Shown one piece after another: positions 47,671-61,200 of a stretch of 64,000 nt of DNA. Source of the DNA: Sphagnum compactum (taxonomy: Eukaryota > Bryophyta > Sphagnopsida > Sphagnales); the NCBI GenBank assembly GCA_965153455.1, contig OZ234499.1, positions 3,889,577 to 3,953,576 of the forward strand. The letters run 5' to 3'. A model generated the notes under the pieces. It was given only the letters and a program-made list of their open reading frames with translations. It was not told where the DNA came from and did not search any database. How positions within the stretch are numbered: position 1 is the first letter of the stretch; each line of letters begins with the position of its first letter. A program made the position numbers and the translations under genes.

Positions 47671-50600
47671 TATGATACATGTAATGTTTTCAACCCCCCC
47701 ACACATATTTTCTTGCATCCCATCTTTTTCACAAGTTGACATCTAAGGTAGAATTCATTTTAGATGAGCTTAATAAACTTTTTTTTTTTTGCAAATATTC
47801 TCTTTGGAAGAGTTTGCAAACATGCCCAAGTGAAACCTTTCAAAAATAATGCAGAACATGTTTGAAACTTAAGTTCAAAACATGATTTGAGTTTTTGTCA
47901 CAAATGGGCTTGCAACATTTGATAGCAAATGTCCATTACATGGGTATAATGTATATTCCACCACACAAATGTATGGGTGCAATTGAGATAAATGGAATTG
48001 GCACTATCTTTTGAAGTGCTTGGAACTTTTAGGTGAAAGCATATGGGAAGATACTTCCATTTTATCCCAAACAAGGTGCAAAATAATATATGGTGCAATC
48101 TATTGGAAAAATATATATTTATAATTTACTTGAATGTAAAAAGGGTGCTTAAAATTGAATTATGAGAATATACTTAAAATATTTTTTTAATTTAAAAATT
48201 TTAAATAAATTTTTTATTATTTCATAGCCTCCCCCAAAATACCCCTTTATTTCACATGTTCCATAAAATATACAAAGAGTGATTTCCCCTAATGGGCCAA
48301 AGCAAAAAAGAAAGAACTAAAGTGCCCGGGAATTGAATTTTACACATGGCATTCATGTGTTAGTCTATTATGCATTTTTCATATAGTTTTTCAAATTGAA
48401 TATTGATTTTGAAACCAAACATCACTAATATATAGTAAACCTATATTATAATTATCAAATGCACAACTTTGTTTTCAACCATGATCATCTTGCAAATTGT
48501 AAATTATTTTAATCATTAAGGACTTTTGAAAATTAGAATCCAATAAGGTGCATAAAAAAAGAATTTTAAATGGTTCAACACATGTGGCACCTTCTTGTGA
48601 AGTATATTAGAGCTCACAAAAAGTTTGAAAACATTTGGCGTATGTTTGATAAGGAAAAAATACTTTTGATTTCAATAAAATGACATGTCCACATCCTTAT
48701 ATGGAGTGTTTTAAACATACAAAAGGATTCTTGAAACACCATAAAATTGCATAATTTTTTTGTGATTACAACTTTGCAAATATAAAACATTATTCCAACA
48801 TTATTCTAATTTTTTGAATTATGGTGTTCACATGGTGCTTTTTTAGAGTTAGAAAACTATAGTTTTAAACATTGTCCACTTCAAGAATGGCTCCTTCTTT
48901 CTTGCTTTCACCCTGGGTGAAAACACACTATAGGCTAATGATGACATTATTGTGTCATGACATGTAAATGAAAATCAATATAATTAACACATAAAACATA
49001 AAAATGATCAATATATGAATAGGATTCAATAATGTAACATTCTTTAGGACATTGCAACATTGCATGAATTTCATGAATAGATTTTGGGTTACCATATCAT
49101 AATTTGGATTTTCAAAATGCAATCATAGTCTCTAAAGACATGAGTATGGATTTAACATGAATAATAGAATGCCCATATTGATGAATTTTTTTGGCATGGA
49201 ATACAATGAGATTCAACTGTGATACAGAAATGAACAATTCGAAAGATGTTGATGACCAAAATATTGAAATGTAATTTGAGTTACATTGTAATCTTTTAAT
49301 AAAAAATTATATTCACCATTGGGGTACCCCTTCAACAACCACATGACTATATATGGTTTTTTCCATTATCTACCAAAAATAAAATTTACATGGGGCAAAC
49401 TTAATTAAGAAAACTCCAACAATTCAATTTGATATATAATTCCTATCCAATGGTGGTGAATTTTCAAATGCATAAATTGTCATGCATCAATAATTTGTTT
49501 CAAATCCACAAGTTTAAAAAACATCTAAATAAGCTTTATAAACAACATGACTTGCACTTTAAGCCACAAATTCCAAGCAATGAATACAAGCAATCAACAA
49601 AATGGCCCAATTTTTTTCTTCCTTATGTAGATGGGTGGGTACAAGAATGAGTGGATTAATTTTTGGACTTTTTGAAAAATTATGTAGAATGCTTGTCATT
49701 CTAATGACCATATTTAATAGGTAAATAAAAAAACAATTTACAGAGATTTAGTTTAAAGATACCAACTTGAATATGTATATATTTCATTTATTGAATTTCC
49801 ATAATCAAGGAAAACACAAGAGATATTGACTTTCAAAGTTGAACACTATGGACATAATCTTGACAACAATTTTTTATATGGACTTTGAAATGGTTCAATC
49901 ATTTGTGATTTTTTGGTTAGGGATTTGATTTTGGTTAGATAGATAATATATTAAAACAACTAAGTTTGAAAATTTTGCATGATGGAATTTGTAAAATTTT
50001 ATCTACACACTTTTAAACAAGCTAAAAAAGTAGGGTTTTTTCAAAAGTTCATAAAATACTATAAAAAAGAAGGTTTTTGGATTATTCTTATGCACATGTG
50101 TTAAGAAAAGGGACATCTAAATGAGATTTTGATTAAATGGAAAAAAGTCCAAGAAACCAATGGAAAACCTTTGTAATTCACTTTAACCCACAAAAAATAC
50201 CCTTGTTTCGGACTACAAAAGTGGTAATTTTCTTAGCCCATTGGTCCGCTCATTCTTGTAACCACCCAACCCTTTGGAATGAATTTTGCAACCTTCAAAA
50301 TAATTGTATGGTTTCTAATGTAATGAAATGAAACCAATGAACATTATTAAACATAGATGTAAACATTGTTTATCCAAAAATAAATAGGTGAAGTCAACTG
50401 TATTAGTTAATACATTCATTTTGATGTATTATAAAAAAATCACAATTGAAACAACTAACACAATTATTTTTAAGGACTCAAAAAAAAATTTACATGACAT
50501 TAAATATATTTTTATTTTCGTAATATATTTTTATTTTAATTGTAAGCACATGAAATACATTATGATTGTAATGTGGTAAATATCATAAAAGCCCAAAGTT

Positions 50601-53600
50601 GTCATGTGTGTATTTTATCTATTAGATAATCCTTTTGGGTACCCCAATTGTCAATGGACCCAAAATCTTTTATTTGTTGAAATTGATAGCTTAAATATGA
50701 TCATCTTTCAAACATAAGATTTTCACATGTTAAACTCATGTTGATTAAAGTTCAAAAACAAAAAGAAATTGTTTAGCCTTTCCATATGGCTTGTGTAGGA
50801 CACATAACTTGTGTAAAATATATTTACCATTTTTAGCCTTGATATGAACTCCACGTTTGTTTAAAAGTATTACATCATCATAATGTGCTTTCACCTTCAT
50901 GAGTAGTCTTAATAGGATGATGTGATAACATAGGATTAATCAAACCAAGGTAAAACAATGTTAAACAATGTTTTAAAGTACTTGTGTTGGCCAATATGGG
51001 TTTATGGCTAAGTTTGGGTTTGGATCCAAATATAAGTTTAAAAACTAAACCCAACAAGTCTACATGGACCCAAAATCAACCAAGAACTAGACCTAGACCT
51101 GGCCAAAAACTAAACCTAGCAAATCTTAAGTTGAAGGTCTAAGTCATAGGATTAAGTAGAGGCTGAGGTCCTTGATTGAGATAGGGTTTAGGGTTTGTAG
51201 GTTCTAAGGTCTTAGGTCCTAGCCATAAAGTTTAATATATAAGAACATCTCAAATGGAAACATTAAAATGACATTTACACAAATATGTTGTGTTGTTATA
51301 GTCTATGTTGTTCCTTATGTTGGATAGAGCCCCAAATATGGCATGTGTGGGTGGAGACCATTGTTGGCTAAATGTTCTTTATGTTGTTGCCTATTGTTTC
51401 TCTTGGGAACATGTTAGAAAATACTTAGGAAACTTTGGAACCCATTGTGAAATTAATGGAACACCATGGGAACACCATGTGCACCTTTCAAAGAACACCA
51501 TGAATAAACGATTCATTTTTTTTGGTTTCTGCAATATTCATCTTGTTTCAATGTATTTTAGCAAAACACAAAATTTTCATTTGGCCAATGGGGAACAACG
51601 ATTAAATTAACAACTTGATTATGAAAATATATATGCAATTTATTTTTGACAAAATACACTTGTGGATGAATAGTGGATGTTCCAAATCAAAAAATATGGA
51701 TTGTTTTCTTAACTAGAATGGTTGAGTATTGAAAGGTTCACATTGACTTTCATTCCACATTATCTATAGCAATCTTTTATGTGAAATCCTTCCTTCCAAG
51801 ATCATGATCAAATTCTAACTAGGGACTTTTGAATGGTTAGAATTGAGCCATATTTTCATAAGTCCCTAGAGTTGTTTTTCCTTGATTTTCAAAAAGTATA
51901 TTCATAAATGCATTTTCTTTCAATCTTTATTTGGACTCATTGCTCCTATTCATATGAACTTTATTATTTTTGATACATTAATTATTTGACCATTTAACCA
52001 ATGTTACTAGATTATATTACAATTTAACATTGTAGAATGGACTTTGTGTGGATTTTTTCTTTCCAAAATGAGCCATTCATTAATGCATACACCCTAATGG
52101 GAGCACTTTGGGAACACCAAAATCCAAAAAAACGAAAACCATTTAGAAATGAACTTTGGAACCAACCCCAATTGTTAAAAGTCTTACTATGTTTCAGTAG
52201 TTATCTCCTAGTTATAGTAGGTAAATTAGGGTAAGTTAGCCTAGAATTGGTTTTGATGTGAATGTGGTTTTAACTATTTGAACTTTTGGAAAGGGATATA
52301 AATCCTTGAGTGGAATGTCTTAATCTAATTTTCCAAATTTCATATCACACCTCTCTTGTGTTATTGTGTGCTTGTTTTATTAATGGGTTTATGTAAATTC
52401 ATGTTTCTTTTGCAAGAACAATTGTACTTGGATTCTTATTTGGTGCATGTGTGTAGTGTTTTGTTTTTAATCTGATGCAATTTGTAAGAAGGTTTATGTT
52501 GTTTTGTTTTGTTTTGTTTGCAAACAAGGATGGTTCTAGCCATTGATGTCATAGTGCATGACATGGGTTAAACATGGAATCAAAGATTCTTATAAAGGTT
52601 GGACGTACTAGACCTAGAACCATTGGTCAATAAAATTGGACTTAGTTATAAAATTGGTGGATTTTAACTTTTGAAACTATTTTTTAGACCTTGAACCAAA
52701 GGGTCTTCCATTTTACAAAGAACTCTAGACTTGGACTTGACAATTCTTGTAAATACCAAGATTGGCAAACATTGGTTTTTATTTTATTTCACAATATTTA
52801 TTTAAACATGAAAAACACTTGTCATGGGCTCAAAAAAATTCTACAAGGTATTTTATGTTCATTGAATTATTTTCAAAATTAGATCTGAAGGTTAAATAAA
52901 TAAATATAAAAAATTATTGTACAAATACAATAGATTTTCAATATTAATGTAATTACTAAACTTGCAAATATCTCTAATAAGCTTAGTTACAATAATATTG
53001 TTCCCTTCAACACAATTGGATTCATATGCACTATTGTGAATTAAATATTTTTGTTCAATGTTGAGGATAATGTGTGGCCTTGAAAGATTTCAAGTTGTTT
53101 TTCTTGAGCATGAATTTGCATGTTTGGTGAACAATATTTATCATGTAAGGGTCATGTTAGTTGCAATTTGTTGGGCAATTGTTGTTTGGAAATCAATATG
53201 TGCACAAATGAAGAGGTTCCTTGAGTGATGATGGAAGAAAGACAAGAGAAGATTACATCCATCATTCCTTCATTTTTTGGTCATGAGGTTATGATTGGTA
53301 ATTTCCAATTACTTGGTAATTACTCTTTTTTTGTGGGATTAATATAACATTTTATGGGCGTAGAAGCATGATAAAGTAAACATAAAAAAGTCTTGGGGAA
53401 GGTTATAACTAGTTTACCAAAAATTATTTTGGAGTGTTTTTTTTGTTCATTGAGAGAGGGAAGGAAGTGATAACTTTAAAAAGAGTTTAATGTAGGTGAT
53501 GCATAATAATAGCAAATATGGTAAATCTACAGGAGAATCAACGATTTTGTATATTATGATGCGTTTAAATAGAGCATTGTCAATGTATGAATTGTCCATT

Positions 53601-54164
53601 ATACCTCCATTAATCAACAAGAAAAATCTAAAATTCAACACAATTAAGGTCGTTCAGAAGATAGTCGTGGCATGTTGCCTAAACATTGTGAAAGAAAGGT
53701 GAAACCAACATATTATACTAAACTTGATGAGTTTAGATTTTAAAAAGGGACAAAAACCAAAGTAGACGAAAACAAGTATTGAAAGGAAATGGTACATATC
53801 AATTAAATAAACAAACCCAATAAAACTTGAGCATTACGACTAATTTAAGCTTAATTTTGATGTCACCTTCTTGTTGCATAGGGGTATAATTCAACAAGCT
53901 TGTGACATAGTAGCATTTGCTATGTATGGAACTTTGTTTTCCACACAATCCAAAAGTGGCGGATGATTTTATAACAATAATTGGTTGTTTTGTCATTGTG
54001 CTCATTCGGGTTTCATAAAATGGATGATGGTTCCTTTTACACACATATTTCACCCAACAATTTGGTGGTAATTAAAAATTGGGATAAAATCTTTGCTATT
54101 AAAAGAACCCTAATTTCAAACCCAAAACCCAAATACTTTGGTCACACAAAAATGAATGAAAGGA
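47671..54164. other. AT-rich gene desert
   Basis: About 6.5 kb without a supportable gene; open frames are short and unrecognised. A TTTAGGG-type motif lies at about 51184-51200. A segment at 51645-51700 weakly resembles the dispersed repeat at 9501-9600. Confidence 0.5.
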
Positions 54165-54630
54165 ATGAATGATGGTGGATGAATGTAACCCCACACTATA
54201 TATACAAATCAATGTGCCTTCACAACTTGAACTTCCCAAAAATGAAAGGAATGGAACATGACATGGATGAATGTTTAAACCCCACCATACATATGAATCA
54301 ATGTGACTTCACCAACTAGAACCTTCCATGAATGGACGGAACAAATCACGTGGATGAATATGCAACCCTACCATCCATTTGAATCAATGTGACTTCACAA
54401 CTTGAATTTCCATGAATGGACGGAACAAATCATGTGGATGAATATGCAACCCTACCATCCATTTGAATCAATGTGACTTCACAACTTGAATTTCCATGAA
54501 TGGTGCAAATCATGTGGATGAATATGCAACCCTACCATACATTTGAATCAATGTTGCCTTCACAACTTGAACTTCCACAAATGAACAGAATGAATGATAT
54601 GGATGAATGTAACCCCACCATAGTACATAT
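54165..54630. repeat. Tandem repeat with an 84-bp core period
   Basis: Five to six units. The central three are spaced exactly 84 bases apart (AATGGA at 54331 and 54415, AATGG at 54499) and nearly identical. Each runs ACAAATCATGTGGATGAATA, then GCAACCCTACCATCCATTTG, then AATCAATGTGACTTCACAAC and TTGAATTTCCATG. Outer units are more diverged. The array lies downstream of the callose synthase stop codon. Confidence 0.92.
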
Positions 54631-54639
54631 ATGAACTGA

Positions 54640-55225
54640 AAGCTAACGGATGAATTGAATTTGAGTGGATTAGAGAACAATGATCGAGAACGGTGAAGAC
54701 TTACTGACTAAATCTTTTCCAACAACCAAAGCTCCAAATTGGGTGCTCCCTGATATGTTCAAAACCAACCAACAAAGACAAGAATCCAAAGAATCGGAGA
54801 TATTACACTTGAAATTAAACAAACCTAATTCAACATACCACAGAAATTTTCAGTAGTGTGTTGCTCTGTCAACAACAACTTGGAAGCTTTCAAGTGAGAT
54901 AAATCAAAATGTCCTACTACAAAATACATGGCTAATGAAGTAGTTATATTTTTTCTTTTGCAAATCTCGTGCAAATCTATAGATCCTGATTCTCTGATCA
55001 AGCTTGAAGCTGAGCTATAATCTGAAGAGCTCCAATCTGACAACTCCTGCGCCTCTATGAGGAGAAGCTGATGGGTATAATCTCAGAGAGCTTACTTGGC
55101 AGAGAAGGTCACTGCGTAACTCAATATTATTGCCATAAATCCTTGGTGCTCTTGAAGCAAGAATTGGGTAAAATGTTTTTTTACTGTTCTCGAATGATTC
55201 ACTGATAGACACAGATGGCGGCTGT
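54640..55225 (-). other. Downstream flank of the callose synthase gene
   Basis: Follows the stop codon of the callose synthase on the minus strand and probably includes its 3' untranslated region. An overlapping frame at 55015-55362 is out of phase with the gene. No separate gene is supported. Confidence 0.5.
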
Positions 55226-58200
55226 TTATTGTGCCTTCCATGAATCAGGGTTCTTCTTGCCAGCAAAAATTCGAGATATCTGAAGCCCTCTGCTGAATGC
55301 TTCATTGAACAGAACCCGGGTCTGCATTGCCTGAAAACCTGGCAACCATGAGAGGATTGCAACAGGTGCCATCACAATGAGGCCAATACACATCTCATAC
55401 AAGCGTGCCACGGGAACCACAACTCCCCATGCCCATGTATACTTCTCCAAAAGAGGACTCAGCACAAGACAGATCTGAAGGATGCCCCAGCCGGTGGGTA
55501 CAAATGCCAATAAGCTGGTCAGCAAGTCCAGAAGCTTGAACGGAGTCTCAATCAGCAGTACTGTAATAACAGTGACAACAACAATCAGAACAATTGCTTG
55601 AATAGCACGATACAAGCGATGGCGTCTGGCAGCATAATGCTCATGTGCATAGGAAAGGATGGAGTTAATCACACCCGCCACCACTACGTAGCTCCACGAG
55701 GTGAGGTAGACGGCAATACTGTGGTTATTGCTTGCAATGTGCAGGTGATAGACAATGCCATACTGGAAAAAAAAGAAGCGCAGGTCAAGCACAATATCGA
55801 GAACTTTTCCCCAGAAGCCAGTCGTCCGCAAATGTCCCTGTTCCTCCAACCACCAAGCCTCCCAGCTTTGCTCCGGGTCTGTTATTATGCCCCCTTTGTA
55901 CCACAGCCAGCTCATGAAGTCATCAAAATCCTCAACTGTTTTCAGCCAATCAAAGCCTGATGGGTTGAAGATGAACGGAGCCAATATCCATGTCAATGCC
56001 AAGAACCAGCTAGTTACTGTAATAAGGACATAAGTTACTGACGAGTGAAATGAACCGTATGTTTCATACACTATGAGCAGTAAGATGAGTTCAATTCCTT
56101 TGGTAAAGTGACTCCTGGCATAGAATCTATAATTCACAGCAAAGCTTTCGTGCTTCACAACAAATCCTCGACCTGTTGGCCGGTACTGCAATACCTCACA
56201 CAAAGACAATGTTAACAGACAGCACTGAAAAATCCAAAAAACTCTGAAGAGCAAGAAGTTGTGAACCGTTTCCATTACAAGCTGGAATTGGAATGAAAAC
56301 AAAGATGTTGGTTGGAGCACTGCACACCTTGGCACCACCATGGAGGAGGGTTCGGCCAAAATAATGGGCCCGAGTGCCCATAGAGAAGGTGAAGAACACA
56401 GATGCTAGCTGCAACTGCATGGTGAAAAACTCCCATAATGCCCTCAGGAATCCATGCTCCAGAGCATTCTCCACAATCATGGGCAGTGCAGTGAGAAGCC
56501 CGAGCTGCACAAGGAACTGCTGATTCAGGGATGCTGTTAGTGCAGTGTTATGTAATGCGTCTGATGTGTTTGACAACGATGCTTCCACGCCACTCAGCGT
56601 CAAGTACACACGGCCCCAGAGAAAAGCATAAACAACGAGAACGATGATCATATTGTTGATAAAAAAACCAACTGTTGTATAGTAAAATGAGAGCATTCGA
56701 AAGAAATCTAGGTGGTGACCCAAGCGGTACACATCTCGACTTAGAACTTGTTCCCCATTGCCACTCGACACTTTGGCTTCAAACATCGAAATCTGGTTCA
56801 ACCCAACATCCCTCCCCTTGCCAGCCTGCCACCACACACCCTCCAATCACATCAGTCGAGAGTGATGAACTGAATACACAGTCGATGCAGTCACATGTCC
56901 ATGCCACGAAAGCAACTACATTGCTCACATTCACCAGACTAACTCCATGTGCCAAACTGCAGACAGCTTGTCCCACACTGGATTTCCTTGGCAACAGTTG
57001 CAACTTTAGTTGGTGTTTCTGTGCAAACTCTTTTTCTTGCCAACAGATAAATTAGATCCATACACACCTAATTCAAATATCAGGATTAGAACAAGACAAA
57101 GTTGAACCTGAATATACTCGTGGTGGGTTACTGTCCCGCCTCGCTCAGTACAATTGAATCCAGCAAATATATCTTCACTGATATTGATAGTCTTGGATGC
57201 TTTGCTAATACCACCGCGGCTGAGAAACCACAACCGATCAAAAACATCTGGATGCCCGTAATGCATCCGCACTTTCAAAGGGTTGGCAAGAACCCGTTGC
57301 CCAAGAGTAACAAAGCTTGTCTCCTGAGCTGACATGAACCAAGCTAAAGACGACACAGCTCCTGTGAAGACATGCTCCCGGACTCCCAAGATTGCTGGTT
57401 TCCGAATCCCGTAATACTTGTTAAACTCCTGAAGGAGGTTTCGCATCTTCAATGCCTCCTCAAAGTACATTTCCTGCCCCCCCAAAAGAGTTACAAAATA
57501 AGTTCCAGCACACCCAAAATAGGGTTGGTTCAGAAGTATATACATCTGCAGGGACTGCAAATCAAAGTTGGGGGAAGCACCCTCATACCTGGTTCATGTC
57601 TATAGTCTGAAGAGCATCTCCCCTGGTGAAGATGATTGCATGGTTCTGGTTTTCAGGTTTCCCTTCCCCAATGAAAGGTCCTGGTAGACGGACTCTGTAT
57701 ATTTCAACCTCTTCCTGAATGACTGGATCATACTTCACCAGAACTGAGAAGTAATGAATTTCACTCCCAACCTCGACTTTGTCAACATAAGCAATCCGCA
57801 AACCTTTGTATGTTCTCATTAGCCATGAAATCCCCCATGCTCGATCATCTTTGTCTATCTTCTGCTTTCCATACTCTTGGGCAGCCACCACATATGTGAA
57901 CTTCATGGCAGCTGTCGCAAGTAGAGCGTTTTGTGCAGCCTGTGTGTCTAGAGGCTGACTGTCTGAGGTAGATGCCTTGTGCCGTGACAGAGATCCCTCT
58001 CTGCTAAGACTGGATGACCGTACCACCAATTCTTTGAATCCCAACACTTCAGACTCCGATGCTGTATCCAGAAAAGCCAGAAATTCAAGCGCCCTGCCAG
58101 GGAAACAATACACAATGTGAGAAAAAAAAAACCATATCAGAAAGGAAAACACTAGTGAACAGTGGTGATGCATCATTCCATGCTTCTTATTGTTCTACAC

Positions 58201-61200
58201 CCAGAAGGTACCAAGTAATGAAACGAAGGAAAATCAGAAGCCACATATTCTGAAAAACAAAACAGTGGAGGAGGTGAGGATCATGCAGCTGGACATGCGC
58301 TGAACGATAGACCCAAGATCAAAACTTTACAACATACCATCTAACACATTGTCCAATGACTCCCTCTCTAGAGATTACCTCCTCAAAAGAAAGGGGGACT
58401 AACCTTTCATAGTACATCATCCCACGTACTGTGCGTGCAAGTGTCTGTCCCCGATAAGAAGCCCACATACGAATCTCGATAGCATCATCAAGTGCCTCCA
58501 TCCGAGCTATGAATGTAGTATCATTCTCCAATTGGTCTGGTTTCAGATCTGGATTTGGGAAACGTTGCTTGAAGTTTTGCCAGTCATCTGCAGGCAACCC
58601 ACCGGACAATAATATTGTAATGAAAATGAGAAAAAGAAAAGCACACCCACCCCAAGTTAGTAAATAATGACCAGAAGAAAAAATAGCCGAGAGAGAATAA
58701 ACCTGCAAAAATCGTCTTCAGATAATATAATATGCTGACGCCATCCTCGTTCAATTGACTAAGCGCTTTCATCGAGTAGATGACATCCTCCTTGTAATAG
58801 GGCGTCAGGACACTGAAAGCCAGCATCTTGTCCACCTGCCAAGTGATCCCACAACAAGGACCATCAATTACTTTGAAGATCATATATACCCACTTGAAGA
58901 ATAATTGACTGTACAAAGCCTTGTATAGGAACTGAAGAAAAAGAAGTAAAATTGGAGTAACTTGCAGAGTTCAGAATTGGAAATGTTCAGTACTGATGGT
59001 GCTCGTGGCATGGTCATAAAGAGGGAGTTGGAAAAGAATGAAATGCGGCGCCTGGCCTCTAGACCCTTAGGGACGTTGAACAGGGATTCTTTGGTACTCA
59101 GGGTAGTTTGTAGCCGCTTGAGCTGCTTGAAGAAGGAATGGTTATCAGCACTGGGCAGTTCCACAGGGAGCTCCGAATCTTGCCCATTTGCTTGGTGTTG
59201 ATATGGTGCACTGTCCCGGATCTTCGTCTCCACTACCAGATCCTTTGTGAAATCGCACAAGACTACCTCATATAGATTTTGCAAGCGAACAACAACCTGC
59301 CCCCAACCACCCAGGAACAGCATTGTTGCTAAGCACGTAAAAAGAGTGGAGAGACACCACCAACTCAAACATCCACTAAGAAAACAAGCTTCCACTTTCA
59401 AAGTCACAAGCACATACGTACCTTCACAGGGTCATTATGAGTAGGCCATGCAAGAAGGTCTTTGACGAGCTCCAGTACAGCCTCATGTAATTTTGGTAGC
59501 TCTTTAAGTTTGAATGTTGTTGTGAATCTGTTCTGGCGAATAGACATGTCAATCTCTTCATATATTGACAAGAACCTCTGATATTCTGTGGTGTTTTCCC
59601 TAACGATTTCTCGAAGGACAAATTTGATGGTTTCATATGACTCTATGACTGCACATCGACGGTAATCATTTGCACAGATCTTTCTCCATAATGACTTGTC
59701 ATTGCCCTTATGTTTCTGGACTTGTTCAACTGCTAACCTGACCTGCACACATCCAACAATCATAACAGATGAGAAATAAGAAGCCAGCCTCATACACAAA
59801 TACTAACTAGGAACAGCAGAGATGCAGACCTGGTTATACCACAATGTTGTTCACACAGAAAGTGTTTTCTTTCAGATGGTTTTTTCCCAACAAAGAATTC
59901 CAGAAGCCAGAGTTCCATCCACTGGGCTAACCTCATTAGCTAACAATGTTGAAGGCCACTGAAAAACCGATATGTGCTGTGTGCTGGGCATTTCCAAAAG
60001 CTCCAGTTCACTGCATTCATAGATCCACTATTGACCACTGTCAAGTCTCGAGGAAAAAATCGGAACTGGTGGCACCTCCACAACTTGGAATTCCCCTACA
60101 AAATCTTGTCCATTGATTCAACCAGCCAAATTCTTTTGTGCGGAATCTACAGAACACCTCTTTTTTTTTACTGTTGAAAAACTCCATGTTCTGAGGAGAA
60201 AAACATGGAGGTCCCCATATTTAGATGCTGGGTTCTTTGAGGTTGCCAAAACATAACAGGATTCTAGAAAATGTCTACTGTCCTCTCTAACCTGTAGCCA
60301 AATTTCTCGTGTGTGGATGACTGCCACTGTGGCTGGATTCAACCATTTGGGGAACCCAGTTTGTGAATAGCATCACAGTGGTACATAAGATGAAGAAAAT
60401 TTCACAAGAAAGAATTTAGAAGTGAAGGCATAACGAAGATCAAGATCCAGGAAATTACCACAAACCCATCTCAAAAAAAGTTGTGATGGAAATGAACTGA
60501 ACCTGTCACTAATAAGGTCCTCTTCTCGAAAGATGTCAACGATGTGGTTCCACATCTGTGCAAAACGTCCTGCCTCTAATTGTTTTGAATCCTCCTGTTA
60601 GAGCGAGATGGATACCAAGCAGTACAGTTATTGTTCATTGGAGGGAGCACAACTCTTAGCTTTCAAGGATAGATGGTACTGTAGCAGCAACAAACAATTT
60701 GTGCATGAACCCAGTAGTACCTTAATGCCTCCAACTGCCCACCCATATCGAAGCTTGAATCGTGTAAACACGGCCTTCACATACACCCACCAGCTACGAA
60801 AGAACCTGACCACCATGAAAAAGAAATGGGATTAGCAATCACAATAAGGTAATTGAGATGCACGCCATTCAGAAGCAGATCATGCTCACCAAATCATAGA
60901 TAGGTTTCAAGAAAACTTGGATACCATCCATCCTTCCAAAAATATATACCCCTTCCAAAAATATGACATTAGCAAATTTCTTACTGTGGTGGTAGGGCCA
61001 CCTCTTCAGGCATGAGATTGAATTGAGCTGCACTGGGGAATATTTGAAACCGCTGCCTAAGCTGGAGCACATTTCGAATCTGCCATGGAAAAAGCCCCCA
61101 AAGAGTTTTCAATACCCATACACTGGTCAGAACCTTTTTCTGAACATCCTACTAAAATGCTTAGAGATCTCACATTTCTAAGCAGAGCAATGAGAACCAT

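Noticed and set aside
55598-56033. Frames of 61-120 codons antisense to the callose synthase
   Set aside because: They overlap well-supported exons on the other strand and show no family pattern.
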